Origin: Flammeovirgaceae bacterium UBA2371
Lineage (GTDB): Bacteria > Bacteroidota > Bacteroidia > Cytophagales > Cyclobacteriaceae
NCBI GenBank assembly: GCA_002345965.1
Contig: DDTF01000059.1
Location: 1-38,922 of the forward strand
DNA: 38,922 bases
Direction: 5' to 3'
Shown here: positions 17,271 to 24,763 of the stretch, piece after piece
Layout of the letters: each line of letters starts with the position of its first letter
Numbering within the stretch: position 1 is the stretch's first letter
Notes under the pieces: generated by a model
Database searches by the model: none
Told to the model about the DNA's origin: nothing
Seen by the model: only the letters and a program-made list of their open reading frames with translations
Translations under genes and position numbers: made by a program

Positions 17271-17300
17271 CAAAAGTAATTGATAATTCGTTTTCACCAA
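17271..17300 (-). promoter_or_regulatory. Bacteroidota-type promoter for tRNA-Ser
   Basis: On the minus strand TTG (17298-17300) is followed after exactly 19 nt by TACTTTTG (17271-17278), a full match to the Bacteroidota consensus. The tRNA begins about 48 bases downstream. Confidence 0.7.
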
Positions 17301-17312
17301 AGATGTAAGTCA

Positions 17313-18836
17313 TTACTCACCACTAAAATCTGGAAAGGTTTTCTTAAGTTCCTTATTGGAATAGTCTTTATAGCTGGGTTTACTGGCGTCAATTTCTAAA
17401 ATGACTAATTTTTGATTGTTAATTATTGGCAGGAGTTTGTCCCGGTCAATGTCAAATTCGGAACTCCTTCTGCTCGATTTTAAGGCATACTTTCTGGCGA
17501 AATTATCACCAGCCACCTGTAGCTGATTTCTTATTTCTACATTAACCTTCATTTTCTCAAGAATATCGGTTTTTGACTTACCCAAAAGCTCGGTCGCCTC
17601 AAGTGTGCCCAGCGTCAATACAGTAGTGCCCCCAATGGCAGAGACTACTTTAGATTGATCTGTGGCCAAAACAACCGGGGATAATCCAGTGGTGGCTCCC
17701 AAAGAAGCATTGATCAGGGCCCTGTTTTTCTTCCCTTTCTTTGCTTTTTTATAAGCCTTGGAAAGAATCTCGTGGTTTTCATCTAACAGGTCGATCAGCC
17801 CCTTGGCTTGTATTAATGAGTTCTTGTATTTGATATAAGACAGTCTGTCTTTTTCCTGGAGGTTCTCAGCGTCATGAACCGTTACGGTAACTTTGCGCTG
17901 GGTGCGGTTGTTGGCATTGTCTATAGCGAAAAAAGTAAGGTTAATTTTTTTGCTACTATCAGCTTCTTCCACAAAATCATATCCAGGGCGCCAAATAAAT
18001 TCTGACTGAACTTTTGTGTTCTCCTTAAAGCTTGTCTCAGGCACCTGCACATCGGAACAAATAAAGCCAACTTGTGCAATATTATCATCTCCATTGGGGT
18101 CTGAAACGTATATCTTGAGATTGACTACATCGTTTTCAGAAACTGAAACTGCACTGTCGCCTGGTACAACCAATAACTCTGGAGGCAGATCCATTTGAGT
18201 TTGAGCGATTTTAAGCCGACCAAGTGCAGAGGCTTTCGCGGGTTGGTCTTCTACCATGAATTCAATTACCAGTGGTTTATCACGCAACGCATAGAATTGA
18301 TTTTTGGAGGGTGTCCAGGTGAATAATCCCAGTGAACTAAGATTTGCCCCTTGTGGTATTTGTTCTTGGATAGGTCGAAAAGTGATGGGATCTCCATCGG
18401 GGTCACGGACATATTCAGCGGGTATCTGAAAACTATTGCTTGAAGCCATCTTTACATAAGCTATCGGTAGCTCTTCAATAACAGGGGGGCGATTTTTGTG
18501 AAGCAGTGTAAAAGTTATTGTTGTTCTGGCTTTGCGTCCATCGGTCATGTATGCCTCAAAGATCACGTTAAAATCTTTCTGTTTCTCCAGACGATCTACA
18601 AGATCAAAAGAAGGCTGCCAGGAGAAATTGCCTAAAGTGTCGAATCGGATGCCTGTAGATTCAATACCCTCCATTCGAAACATGCTGGGTGCGATAGAGT
18701 CTTTTACCTCTAACTTGAACTTCAGCTCATCTCCCTCTGACAATATGTTCCAGCCATATTGGTAGGGAAAAATCAACTCCTGGGCCAAGGCAAGGTGAGT
18801 AAAGCAAACTAAAACGATAATGAAAATTCTGTTCAT
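17313..18836 (-). CDS. Exported protein with three Ig/cadherin-like repeats, function unknown
   Basis: A signal peptide (residues 1-18, ending LALA) precedes three similar beta-rich repeats. Each repeat carries an aromatic-Trp-x-Pro signature: FSWQP near residue 72, FTWTP near 173 and FIWRP near 280. This resembles putative-Ig or cadherin-like repeats, with Asp-rich segments such as VRDPDGDPITF that could bind calcium. The last 170 residues are different: a charged helical stretch, then a Gly/Ala/Thr-rich segment, then a helical tail. No sorting signal is visible. The 507-aa protein likely acts in the periplasm or at the surface. The specific role is not recognisable. Confidence 0.72.
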   Translation of the reverse strand: MNRIFIIVLVCFTHLALAQELIFPYQYGWNILSEGDELKFKLEVKDSIAPSMFRMEGIESTGIRFDTLGNFSWQPSFDLVDRLEKQKDFNVIFEAYMTDGRKARTTITFTLLHKNRPPVIEELPIAYVKMASSNSFQIPAEYVRDPDGDPITFRPIQEQIPQGANLSSLGLFTWTPSKNQFYALRDKPLVIEFMVEDQPAKASALGRLKIAQTQMDLPPELLVVPGDSAVSVSENDVVNLKIYVSDPNGDDNIAQVGFICSDVQVPETSFKENTKVQSEFIWRPGYDFVEEADSSKKINLTFFAIDNANNRTQRKVTVTVHDAENLQEKDRLSYIKYKNSLIQAKGLIDLLDENHEILSKAYKKAKKGKKNRALINASLGATTGLSPVVLATDQSKVVSAIGGTTVLTLGTLEATELLGKSKTDILEKMKVNVEIRNQLQVAGDNFARKYALKSSRRSSEFDIDRDKLLPIINNQKLVILEIDASKPSYKDYSNKELKKTFPDFSGE

Positions 18837-18852
18837 AGGCTCAAATGTGCAG

Positions 18853-18860
18853 CAAATTTA
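18853..18860 (-). promoter_or_regulatory. Candidate -7 box for the Ig-like protein gene
   Basis: On the minus strand TAAATTTG matches TAnnTTTG and lies about 17 bases upstream of the ATG. No TTG is present at the expected -33 position. Confidence 0.3.
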
Positions 18861-18929
18861 AGACCTCTATTATTCCTATATGACATTAACTGCTAATTTC
18901 AACACAGCATTTTTTATTGCTGGTAGCTG

Positions 18930-19271
18930 ATGCGTAAAAAAGAAAAGAAGCACAATTTCTTCAATGATGTCTACGAGGTTGTTCGGCTTATTCCAAAAGG
19001 GAGAGCAACCAGTTATGGTGCTATTGCAGCTTATCTAGGCACCAAAATGAGTGCGAGAATGGTAGGCTGGGCAATGAACGCAGCACATAGTGACAAAACT
19101 ATTCCTGCGCATCGCGTGGTAAACCGAAATGGATTGCTCACAGGTAGATTTCATTTTAAAACGCCTAAAACGATGCAGCAAAAACTTGAGAAGGAAGGAA
19201 TTAGGGTGAAAAAGGATCAAATAGTGAACTTCAAGGAAGTCTTTTGGGATCCATTTCAGTCATTGGGGTAG
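18930..19271 (+). CDS. Alkyltransferase-like (ATL) DNA-repair protein, MGMT family
   Basis: This 113-aa protein is the DNA-binding domain of O6-methylguanine-DNA methyltransferases. The RATSYGAIAAYLG helix-turn-helix is present, as is the arginine-finger region SARMVGWAM (R43) and the active-site block IPAHRVVNRNG (PAHR at 59-62). The acceptor cysteine of the PCHR motif is replaced by alanine, so it cannot accept an alkyl group. Such ATL proteins are known to bind and flip O6-alkylguanine and to hand the lesion to nucleotide excision repair. There is no N-terminal Ada or methyltransferase domain, and the short length is normal for ATLs. Confidence 0.9.
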   Translation: MRKKEKKHNFFNDVYEVVRLIPKGRATSYGAIAAYLGTKMSARMVGWAMNAAHSDKTIPAHRVVNRNGLLTGRFHFKTPKTMQQKLEKEGIRVKKDQIVNFKEVFWDPFQSLG

Positions 19272-19411
19272 CCCATTTTGGGAATAAGTTTCTAAAATTG
19301 GGATAACGAAAGCACAAAGACCTTCCAATATGGGCAAAAATGAAGGTTTTTTGCTATGGCATAGTGTTCGTATGGATGTATTCAAATTTGAATCAACAAA
19401 AAGAATACATC

Positions 19412-19747
19412 ATGAAAACGCTCAGCATAATTCTAACAATCTCTTTTTTCTCTTTAACTACAAACTTGTTTGCGGTTGGTTCACAACCTGACTCAGTTAC
19501 GGTTAATTCAGCCAATGAAGGTTTGTTCATGTTGAAGGTGGACAAAGATCTATTCGGGGGTCAGGTGATCATATCTTATTCCGATGGTGAAGTAGTAAGT
19601 TCCATGACTATAAAAAGAAAAAGAATGGTCATTGACTTTGACAAAGTAAAATACGGATCGTATACAATTACCCTGGTCAAAGATGGTATTGAAGTTGAAC
19701 AGTTTACTTATAACAAAGAGTTAGTTCTAAGTCAGGTAGTACGATAA
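19412..19747 (+). CDS. Small exported protein, function unknown
   Basis: The start is the ATG at 19412, where MKTLSIILTISFFSLTTNLFA forms a clean signal peptide. Longer in-frame starts upstream would put about 24 unlikely residues in front of it. The mature part, about 90 residues, is beta-rich, with GGQVIISYSDGEVV and YGSYTITLVKDGIEVEQFTYNK. It resembles the small beta-sandwich of C-terminal sorting domains or DUF3244-like proteins, but I cannot assign it. The next feature is a terminator shared with the convergent symporter gene. Confidence 0.65.
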   Translation: MKTLSIILTISFFSLTTNLFAVGSQPDSVTVNSANEGLFMLKVDKDLFGGQVIISYSDGEVVSSMTIKRKRMVIDFDKVKYGSYTITLVKDGIEVEQFTYNKELVLSQVVR

Positions 19748-19768
19748 TTATAAGGTTGGGTTTTAATC

Positions 19769-19793
19769 AAAGACCGCTCATTGAGCGGTCTTT
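19769..19793. terminator. Bidirectional terminator overlapping the symporter stop codon
   Basis: AAAGACCGCTC (19769-19779) pairs perfectly with GAGCGGTCTTT (19783-19793) around a 3-nt loop, with T or A runs on each side. The TGA of the convergent symporter gene (19778-19780) lies inside the hairpin. Confidence 0.85.
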
Positions 19794-21232
19794 TCTTTTA
19801 TACTGATCAGGAACAAACCAAAGTAAGTCAGAAGACCGTTAATGATTAAATTTTCATATCCTACTTTATATCCGTTGAACCACGTAGGTGCATTTAACAC
19901 CAACAGATAACAAATAATAGGGGAAAGCAGACACACTATCGGCACCCAATTTCCTTTTACTTTTCTCTTGCTAAATACGCCAAAAGCAAATAGACCTAAC
20001 AATGGTCCGTAAGTGTAACCAGCAATCATTAGTACAGCATCGATGAGTGAGCGTTCGTTAATTTCTTTAAAAATCAAAATGATGATTAGAAACAAAACTG
20101 AAAACCCGACATGAACCATGTTTTTTTGCTTTTGCTTTACAACCTCAGGTTTATTTTTGAAGTCAAGGAAATCGATACAAAAAGAGGTAGTTAAGGCTGC
20201 CAAAGCTGAATCAGAGCTTGCGTAGGTAGAAGCTGTAATTCCTAATAAAAAAAGTACGGCAGCCAGCAGTCCAAATTCATTAAAAGCAAGCATTGGAAAC
20301 AGCTCATCGCTAATCGTGGGCAGCGGGATACTGAACTCAGTACTATATATATAGAGTAATGCACCAAGGATTAGAAAGAGCAAATTGACAACAACCAGCG
20401 TGCTGCTTAGCCAAAACATATTTTTTTGAGCATCACCCAGATTTCTGCAGGTAAGATTTTTTTGCATGAGATCCTGATCCATGCCTGTCATCGTGATGGC
20501 GATGAAGGCACCCCCAAAAAATTGTTTCGGGAAAAACAAAGTACTTTTGGGGTCATCAAAAAAGAAAATCTGTGAGTAGTCACTTTCAAAAACTCTTGTC
20601 AATAAGCCTACAAAGCTGAGATCAAGTCGTTGTGCAATCAGTACTACTGAAATAACCACTGCCAGTATCAAAAATGTAGTTTGAAAAGTGTCGGTCCACA
20701 CAATAGTTTTTATTCCTCCTTTAAAAGTATAAATCCAGATAAAGAAGATGGTGATGGCTACCGTGACCACGAATGGGATGTCCCATGCATCGAAAAGAAA
20801 TAATTGTAAAACCGAAGCGGCCAGAAACAATCGAAGCGAAGAACCCATCGATCTTGATAATAAAAAGAAGAAGGATCCTGTTTTGTACGAAACGCGGTCG
20901 AATCTGTCTTCAAGGTAGGAATAGATTGATATCAGGTTAAGTCGATAGTACAAAGGCATCAATACTCCAATGATAACCCAGTAGCCCAGCACGTAACCCA
21001 ATACCACCTGAAAGTAGGAGAATGCAGTATTTCCTACGTTGGCAGGTACTGATATAAATGTAACCCCAGAAAGAGAGGCGCCAATCATGCCGTAAGCCAC
21101 GAGGTACCAGGGAGATTGCCTATTGGCAGTAAAGAAGGTATCCGATGTGGCCCCTTTTGATGTAACGACTGAAATTGCTATCAAAATGGCGAAATAAGTG
21201 AGCAGAATAAACAGAACAAGTGATGGACTCAT
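19778..21232 (-). CDS. Sodium:solute symporter (SSS family)
   Basis: This 484-aa inner-membrane protein has about 13 helices with the LeuT-type fold of the SSS family. The first-helix sodium-site region is MIGASLSGVTFISVPANVG (about residues 49-67). The segments YLEDRFDRVSYKTGS and WTDTFQTTFLILAVVISVVL and the helix-8 region LFLLGITASTYASSDSALAALTTSF carry the conserved Ser/Thr sodium ligands. The substrate cannot be told from sequence; the closest general types are sugar, sialate or amino acid symporters. It is transcribed divergently from clpS and no catabolic genes sit beside it. Confidence 0.9.
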   Translation of the reverse strand: MSPSLVLFILLTYFAILIAISVVTSKGATSDTFFTANRQSPWYLVAYGMIGASLSGVTFISVPANVGNTAFSYFQVVLGYVLGYWVIIGVLMPLYYRLNLISIYSYLEDRFDRVSYKTGSFFFLLSRSMGSSLRLFLAASVLQLFLFDAWDIPFVVTVAITIFFIWIYTFKGGIKTIVWTDTFQTTFLILAVVISVVLIAQRLDLSFVGLLTRVFESDYSQIFFFDDPKSTLFFPKQFFGGAFIAITMTGMDQDLMQKNLTCRNLGDAQKNMFWLSSTLVVVNLLFLILGALLYIYSTEFSIPLPTISDELFPMLAFNEFGLLAAVLFLLGITASTYASSDSALAALTTSFCIDFLDFKNKPEVVKQKQKNMVHVGFSVLFLIIILIFKEINERSLIDAVLMIAGYTYGPLLGLFAFGVFSKRKVKGNWVPIVCLLSPIICYLLVLNAPTWFNGYKVGYENLIINGLLTYFGLFLISIKEKTAQ

Positions 21233-21267
21233 AGGGGTAGTAAACGCTAAAACTTGTTATTTTTTTT

Positions 21268-21275
21268 TACTTTTG
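21268..21275 (+). promoter_or_regulatory. Candidate -7 box for clpS-recR
   Basis: TACTTTTG matches TAnnTTTG about 68 bases upstream of the clpS ATG. No TTG lies at the normal -33 distance. Confidence 0.35.
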
Positions 21276-21342
21276 AAACTGGAAGTCGAAAAACTGGTTT
21301 TAAAAAGAGACTGGGTTTGTTGATGATTGAACAGAAAGGGTT

Positions 21343-21624
21343 ATGAAAATGTCGTATCAGGAACAAGAGCTTGTTGAAGTTCTGGAATCCATTGAGACTA
21401 CAGATGCCAAGGACCTCGTGGTTTTTAATGATGACTTCAATACTTTTGAGCATGTAATTCAAACATTGATTCACGTGTGCAAGCACACCCCTGAGCAGGC
21501 GGAGCAATGCACATGGATCATCCATTATCGGGGTAAGTGCACTGTAAAGAATGGCTCTTTTGAAGAACTTCAGCCAATGCGTCAGGCGATTTGTGAGCGA
21601 GGGATAGACGCAAAAATATTATAA
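21343..21624 (+). CDS. clpS: ATP-dependent Clp protease adaptor ClpS
   Basis: ClpS is the N-recognin that delivers proteins with destabilising N-terminal residues to a Clp unfoldase. The 93-aa protein has the hallmark LVVFNDDFNTFEHVIQTL, with the Asn-Asp-Asp pocket residues, and the downstream segment AEQCTWIIHYRGKC that carries the pocket histidine. The start is the ATG at 21343; a second ATG two codons later is equally possible. It lies nine bases upstream of recR on the same strand. The most likely partner in this genome is the ClpC at 4748-7294. Confidence 0.9.
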   Translation: MKMSYQEQELVEVLESIETTDAKDLVVFNDDFNTFEHVIQTLIHVCKHTPEQAEQCTWIIHYRGKCTVKNGSFEELQPMRQAICERGIDAKIL

Positions 21625-21633
21625 CGGCAATAC

Positions 21634-22242
21634 ATGGAATATCCTTCTAAACTCATTGAAGAAGCAGTCAATGAAGTGTCTAAGTTGCCGGGAATAGGAA
21701 AGAAAACTGCATTGCGGTTAGTGCTTCATTTGGTTAAGGAAAATGAAGTAAAAACATTTGCCCTTACAGAATCGCTCAATAAGCTTCGATCAAATATTCT
21801 TTTCTGTAAACATTGCCACAATATTTCTGATGACGAAGAATGTTCTATTTGTCGAAGTCATAAGCGCGATCGCAGTATCCTTTGTGTAGTGGAGGAAACA
21901 GTAGATGTACTGGCTATTGAAAATACCTCTCAATATTCTGGACTTTATCATGTTTTAGGTGGTGTGATTTCTCCGATGAATGGAATCGGCCCCTCAGAAT
22001 TGAAAATTGAAACTTTATTACAACGGCTTTCTGAGAGAGATACTCAAATCAAGGAGGTGATATTAGCGCTGAGTCCTACTATGGAAGGAGATACAACAGC
22101 TTTTTATGTTAGCAAAAGGCTTAAAGAATTTCCACTTAAGTTGAGCTCCATTGCAAGAGGCATACCTATTGGTGGCGACCTTGAATTTACCGATGAAATC
22201 ACCCTGGGCAGGAGTATTTTGGGAAGAACGCTTTTTAATTAA
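21634..22242 (+). CDS. recR: Recombination mediator protein RecR
   Basis: RecR works with RecF and RecO to load RecA on SSB-coated gaps. The 202-aa protein has a helix-hairpin-helix (LPGIGKKTALRL, about residues 18-29), a four-cysteine zinc site (C58, C61, C70, C73) and a Toprim domain with the acidic SILCVVEE and the segment LALSPTMEGDTTAFYV. The C-terminal RGIPIGGDLEFTDEITLGRSILGR is typical. It follows clpS by nine bases, so the two genes form a small operon. The length is normal. Confidence 0.95.
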   Translation: MEYPSKLIEEAVNEVSKLPGIGKKTALRLVLHLVKENEVKTFALTESLNKLRSNILFCKHCHNISDDEECSICRSHKRDRSILCVVEETVDVLAIENTSQYSGLYHVLGGVISPMNGIGPSELKIETLLQRLSERDTQIKEVILALSPTMEGDTTAFYVSKRLKEFPLKLSSIARGIPIGGDLEFTDEITLGRSILGRTLFN

Positions 22243-22338
22243 GCCGCTGGTCAGCCTAACTCCAGTATTTAGTCTACTCATTGTTTTCCTTCTTGATTTA
22301 TATGTTTTTCTTTGCGAAACACTTTTCTAAACGTACTT

Positions 22339-23538
22339 ATGAAAGAAACACTTTCCGACCGCATTGAAGCTATTGAGGAATCAGCAACATTAGCCATGGC
22401 TGCAAAAGCCAGAGAATATAAATCCAGGGGCATAGACGTAATCAGCCTAAGTTTAGGTGAGCCTGATTTTAAGACACCTCAGCATGTTTGCGAAGCGGCA
22501 AAGAAAGCCATAGATGAGGGAAAGTATTTTGCGTATCCTCCGGTAGCCGGTTACCCGGACCTGAGAGAGGCCTTGGCTGCAAAATATGCCTCTGAAAATA
22601 ATGTACCCTACAAAGCAGAAAACATAGTAGTTTCCAATGGAGCCAAGCAGTCCATTGCCAATGTGATGATTGCCTTGCTCAACCCCGGTGATGAGGTGAT
22701 TGTCTTTTCTCCTTATTGGGTGAGTTACGATGCCTTGGTGCGTTTGACGGAAGCAACTCCTGTGATAGTAAAAGGAACCCTTGAGAATGATTTTAAAGTG
22801 ACTGCCGAACAAGTAGAGAAGGCGATTACACCTAAGACACGCGCCATCATTTTTTCATCGCCTTGCAATCCTACCGGTTCGGTATTCTCCAAAGGCGAAT
22901 TAGAAGCCATTGCCAAGGTAGTATTGAAGCATGAGAACCTGTTGGTGATAGCAGATGAAATTTATGAGCACATCAATTTTGAAGGAGGCAACACAAGTAT
23001 TGCTTCCTTGCCTGGTATGTTTGAAAGAACAATCACCATCAATGGATTTGCAAAAGGATTCGCCATGACCGGCTGGAGAGTTGGATATTTGGCTGCGCCC
23101 AAATGGATTGCCAATGGTAGCATAAAAGTTCAGGGGCAGTTAACTTCTGCCAATTGTTCTATCTCACAAAGAGGTGCATTGGCAGCTATTACAGGTGACC
23201 TTGCTCCAACGTTGAAAATGGTGGATGAGTACAGGAAAAGAAGGGACATTGTTTACAATTTATTAAAAGAAATTCCGGGCATTAAAGCCAACTATCCACA
23301 GGGGGCATTTTATTTCTTCCCAGATGTAAGCCATTACTATGGTAAGTCTGATGGTAAAAACACGATCAAGGATGGTGAAGATTTCTGCATGTATATTTTA
23401 GACAAGGCACATGTTTCTTTGGTTGCCGGTGGTGCATTTGGGGAAGAAAAGTGCGTGAGATTGTCTTATGCTGCTTCGGAGAAGGAATTGGTGGAGGCAA
23501 TGAAAAGAATAAAGGATGCACTAGCTCTATTAAAATAA
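22339..23538 (+). CDS. aspC: Pyridoxal phosphate-dependent aminotransferase, aspartate aminotransferase-like
   Basis: This class I/II (fold-type I) aminotransferase of 399 aa most resembles subgroup Ib aspartate aminotransferases. Motifs are SLGEPDF near residue 38, FAYPPVAGYPDLREALA, SSPCNPTGSVFSK (173-185) and the PLP lysine K239 in NGFAKGFAMTGWRVGY. The C-terminal GEEKCVRLSYAAS carries the carboxylate-binding arginine. The start is the ATG at 22339; an in-frame start 27 bases earlier gives residues that do not fit the family. Its TAA stop directly abuts the ATG of the heptose kinase gene. Confidence 0.9.
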   Translation: MKETLSDRIEAIEESATLAMAAKAREYKSRGIDVISLSLGEPDFKTPQHVCEAAKKAIDEGKYFAYPPVAGYPDLREALAAKYASENNVPYKAENIVVSNGAKQSIANVMIALLNPGDEVIVFSPYWVSYDALVRLTEATPVIVKGTLENDFKVTAEQVEKAITPKTRAIIFSSPCNPTGSVFSKGELEAIAKVVLKHENLLVIADEIYEHINFEGGNTSIASLPGMFERTITINGFAKGFAMTGWRVGYLAAPKWIANGSIKVQGQLTSANCSISQRGALAAITGDLAPTLKMVDEYRKRRDIVYNLLKEIPGIKANYPQGAFYFFPDVSHYYGKSDGKNTIKDGEDFCMYILDKAHVSLVAGGAFGEEKCVRLSYAASEKELVEAMKRIKDALALLK

Positions 23539-24546
23539 ATGAAGTATCAATCCCTGGAGAAAGTTTTTGAGGCATTCAATGGTCTAACTGTTTTAGTCAT
23601 TGGTGATGTGATGCTCGATAGTTACATCTGGGGCAGTGTAGACAGAATTTCCCCGGAGGCACCGGTACCAATTGTACGGGTAAGAAAAAGAGATTACAGA
23701 TTGGGAGGTGCCGCCAATGTTGCGCTTAATGTTCAGGGGCTTGGCGCAAAACCTATCTTATGTGCATTGATTGGTGACGATGACGCAGGAATGAAACTGC
23801 TTGGTTGCCTGGACCAGCAGCGGATGAGCAAAGAAGGGATTGTGGTAAGTAGAAACAGACCAACTACGATTAAAACCCGTCTTATTGCAAGTCATCAGCA
23901 CGTAGTTCGCGTAGATGAAGAATCGGATCAGGAACTATTAAAGGACGAAGAAGCGCAACTGTTAAAACAAATTGAAGAATTAATGGCGCAATGCGATGCC
24001 ATTATCTTTGAAGACTATGACAAGGGTGTGATCAATGCGAGTTTGATAGAGAAAACGGTAGCGCTTGCAAGAAAGAAAAATATTCCTACCATTGTTGATC
24101 CCAAGAAAAGAAACTTTCTGGATTACAAAGAGGTAACATTATTCAAACCTAATTTAAAAGAATTGCGTGAGGGCTTGAAGTTAGATGTGGATGCGAGCGA
24201 TTCAAAGCAGGTTGAAAAAGCTGTTGACAAGCTTAAAAGTTTACTAAATGCCGGTGTGATGGTAACCTTATCTGAACATGGTGTTTATATCGATTATCTA
24301 TCCCAAAAGAAACGATTTGAAGCACACAAAAGGGAGATTGCAGATGTATCTGGTGCCGGAGATACGGTAGTTAGCATTGCTGGCCTGTGCGTTGCACTTG
24401 GACTGCCACCTGGTTTTATTGCAGCGCTCTCTAATCTCGGAGGAGGGTTGGTATGCGAACATACAGGAGTAGTGCCTATCAATAAAAAGGAATTGCTCAA
24501 AGAATCAATTGAAATGAGATTGGATGCACACCTGGCGAATACGTGA
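23539..24546 (+). CDS. hldA: D-glycero-beta-D-manno-heptose-7-phosphate kinase (HldA-type, PfkB family)
   Basis: The enzyme phosphorylates heptose-7-phosphate at C1 in ADP-heptose synthesis for lipopolysaccharide core. The N-terminal LVIGDVMLDSYIWGSVDRISPEAPVP and RLGGAANVALNV are the RfaE kinase signature. The PfkB signature DVSGAGDT (269-276) contains the catalytic aspartate D275. The 335-aa protein has the kinase domain only; the cytidylyltransferase-like domain of bifunctional HldE is absent and must be a separate gene. It abuts the aminotransferase upstream, and the next gene's GTG overlaps its TGA. Confidence 0.9.
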   Translation: MKYQSLEKVFEAFNGLTVLVIGDVMLDSYIWGSVDRISPEAPVPIVRVRKRDYRLGGAANVALNVQGLGAKPILCALIGDDDAGMKLLGCLDQQRMSKEGIVVSRNRPTTIKTRLIASHQHVVRVDEESDQELLKDEEAQLLKQIEELMAQCDAIIFEDYDKGVINASLIEKTVALARKKNIPTIVDPKKRNFLDYKEVTLFKPNLKELREGLKLDVDASDSKQVEKAVDKLKSLLNAGVMVTLSEHGVYIDYLSQKKRFEAHKREIADVSGAGDTVVSIAGLCVALGLPPGFIAALSNLGGGLVCEHTGVVPINKKELLKESIEMRLDAHLANT

Positions 24547-24752
24547 TATTAGCATCTACCATAACCTGCCCCAATTGCGGCTATCAAAAGACTGAAGCCA
24601 TGCCAACTGATGCATGCCAGTTTTTCTATCAATGTGAAAAGTGCTCAGTTCTCCTAAAACCGAAAGCCGGTGATTGTTGTGTGTTTTGCTCCTACGGTTC
24701 TGTACCTTGCCCGCCTGTGCAGAAAAATGGAAGGAATGATTGTTGCAGTTAA
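24543..24752 (+). CDS. GDCCVxC-motif small cysteine-rich protein
   Basis: This 69-aa protein contains GDCCVFCSYGSVPCPP, the signature of the GDCCVxC domain family, which in other genomes includes selenocysteine forms. A separate Zn-ribbon-like pair is present, CPNC near residue 9 and CEKC near residue 31, so it has 10 or more cysteines in total. This copy uses Cys at all sites. It starts at a GTG overlapping the hldA stop (GTGA) and so looks translationally coupled. No function is established for the family; a redox or metal-binding role is only inferred from the cysteines. Confidence 0.72.
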   Translation: MILASTITCPNCGYQKTEAMPTDACQFFYQCEKCSVLLKPKAGDCCVFCSYGSVPCPPVQKNGRNDCCS

Positions 24753-24763
24753 TTCAACTGTGA

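Noticed and set aside
19340..19411. Longer N-terminus of the small exported protein
   Set aside because: A clean signal peptide begins at 19412; the upstream part would put an unlikely extra hydrophobic stretch in front of it.
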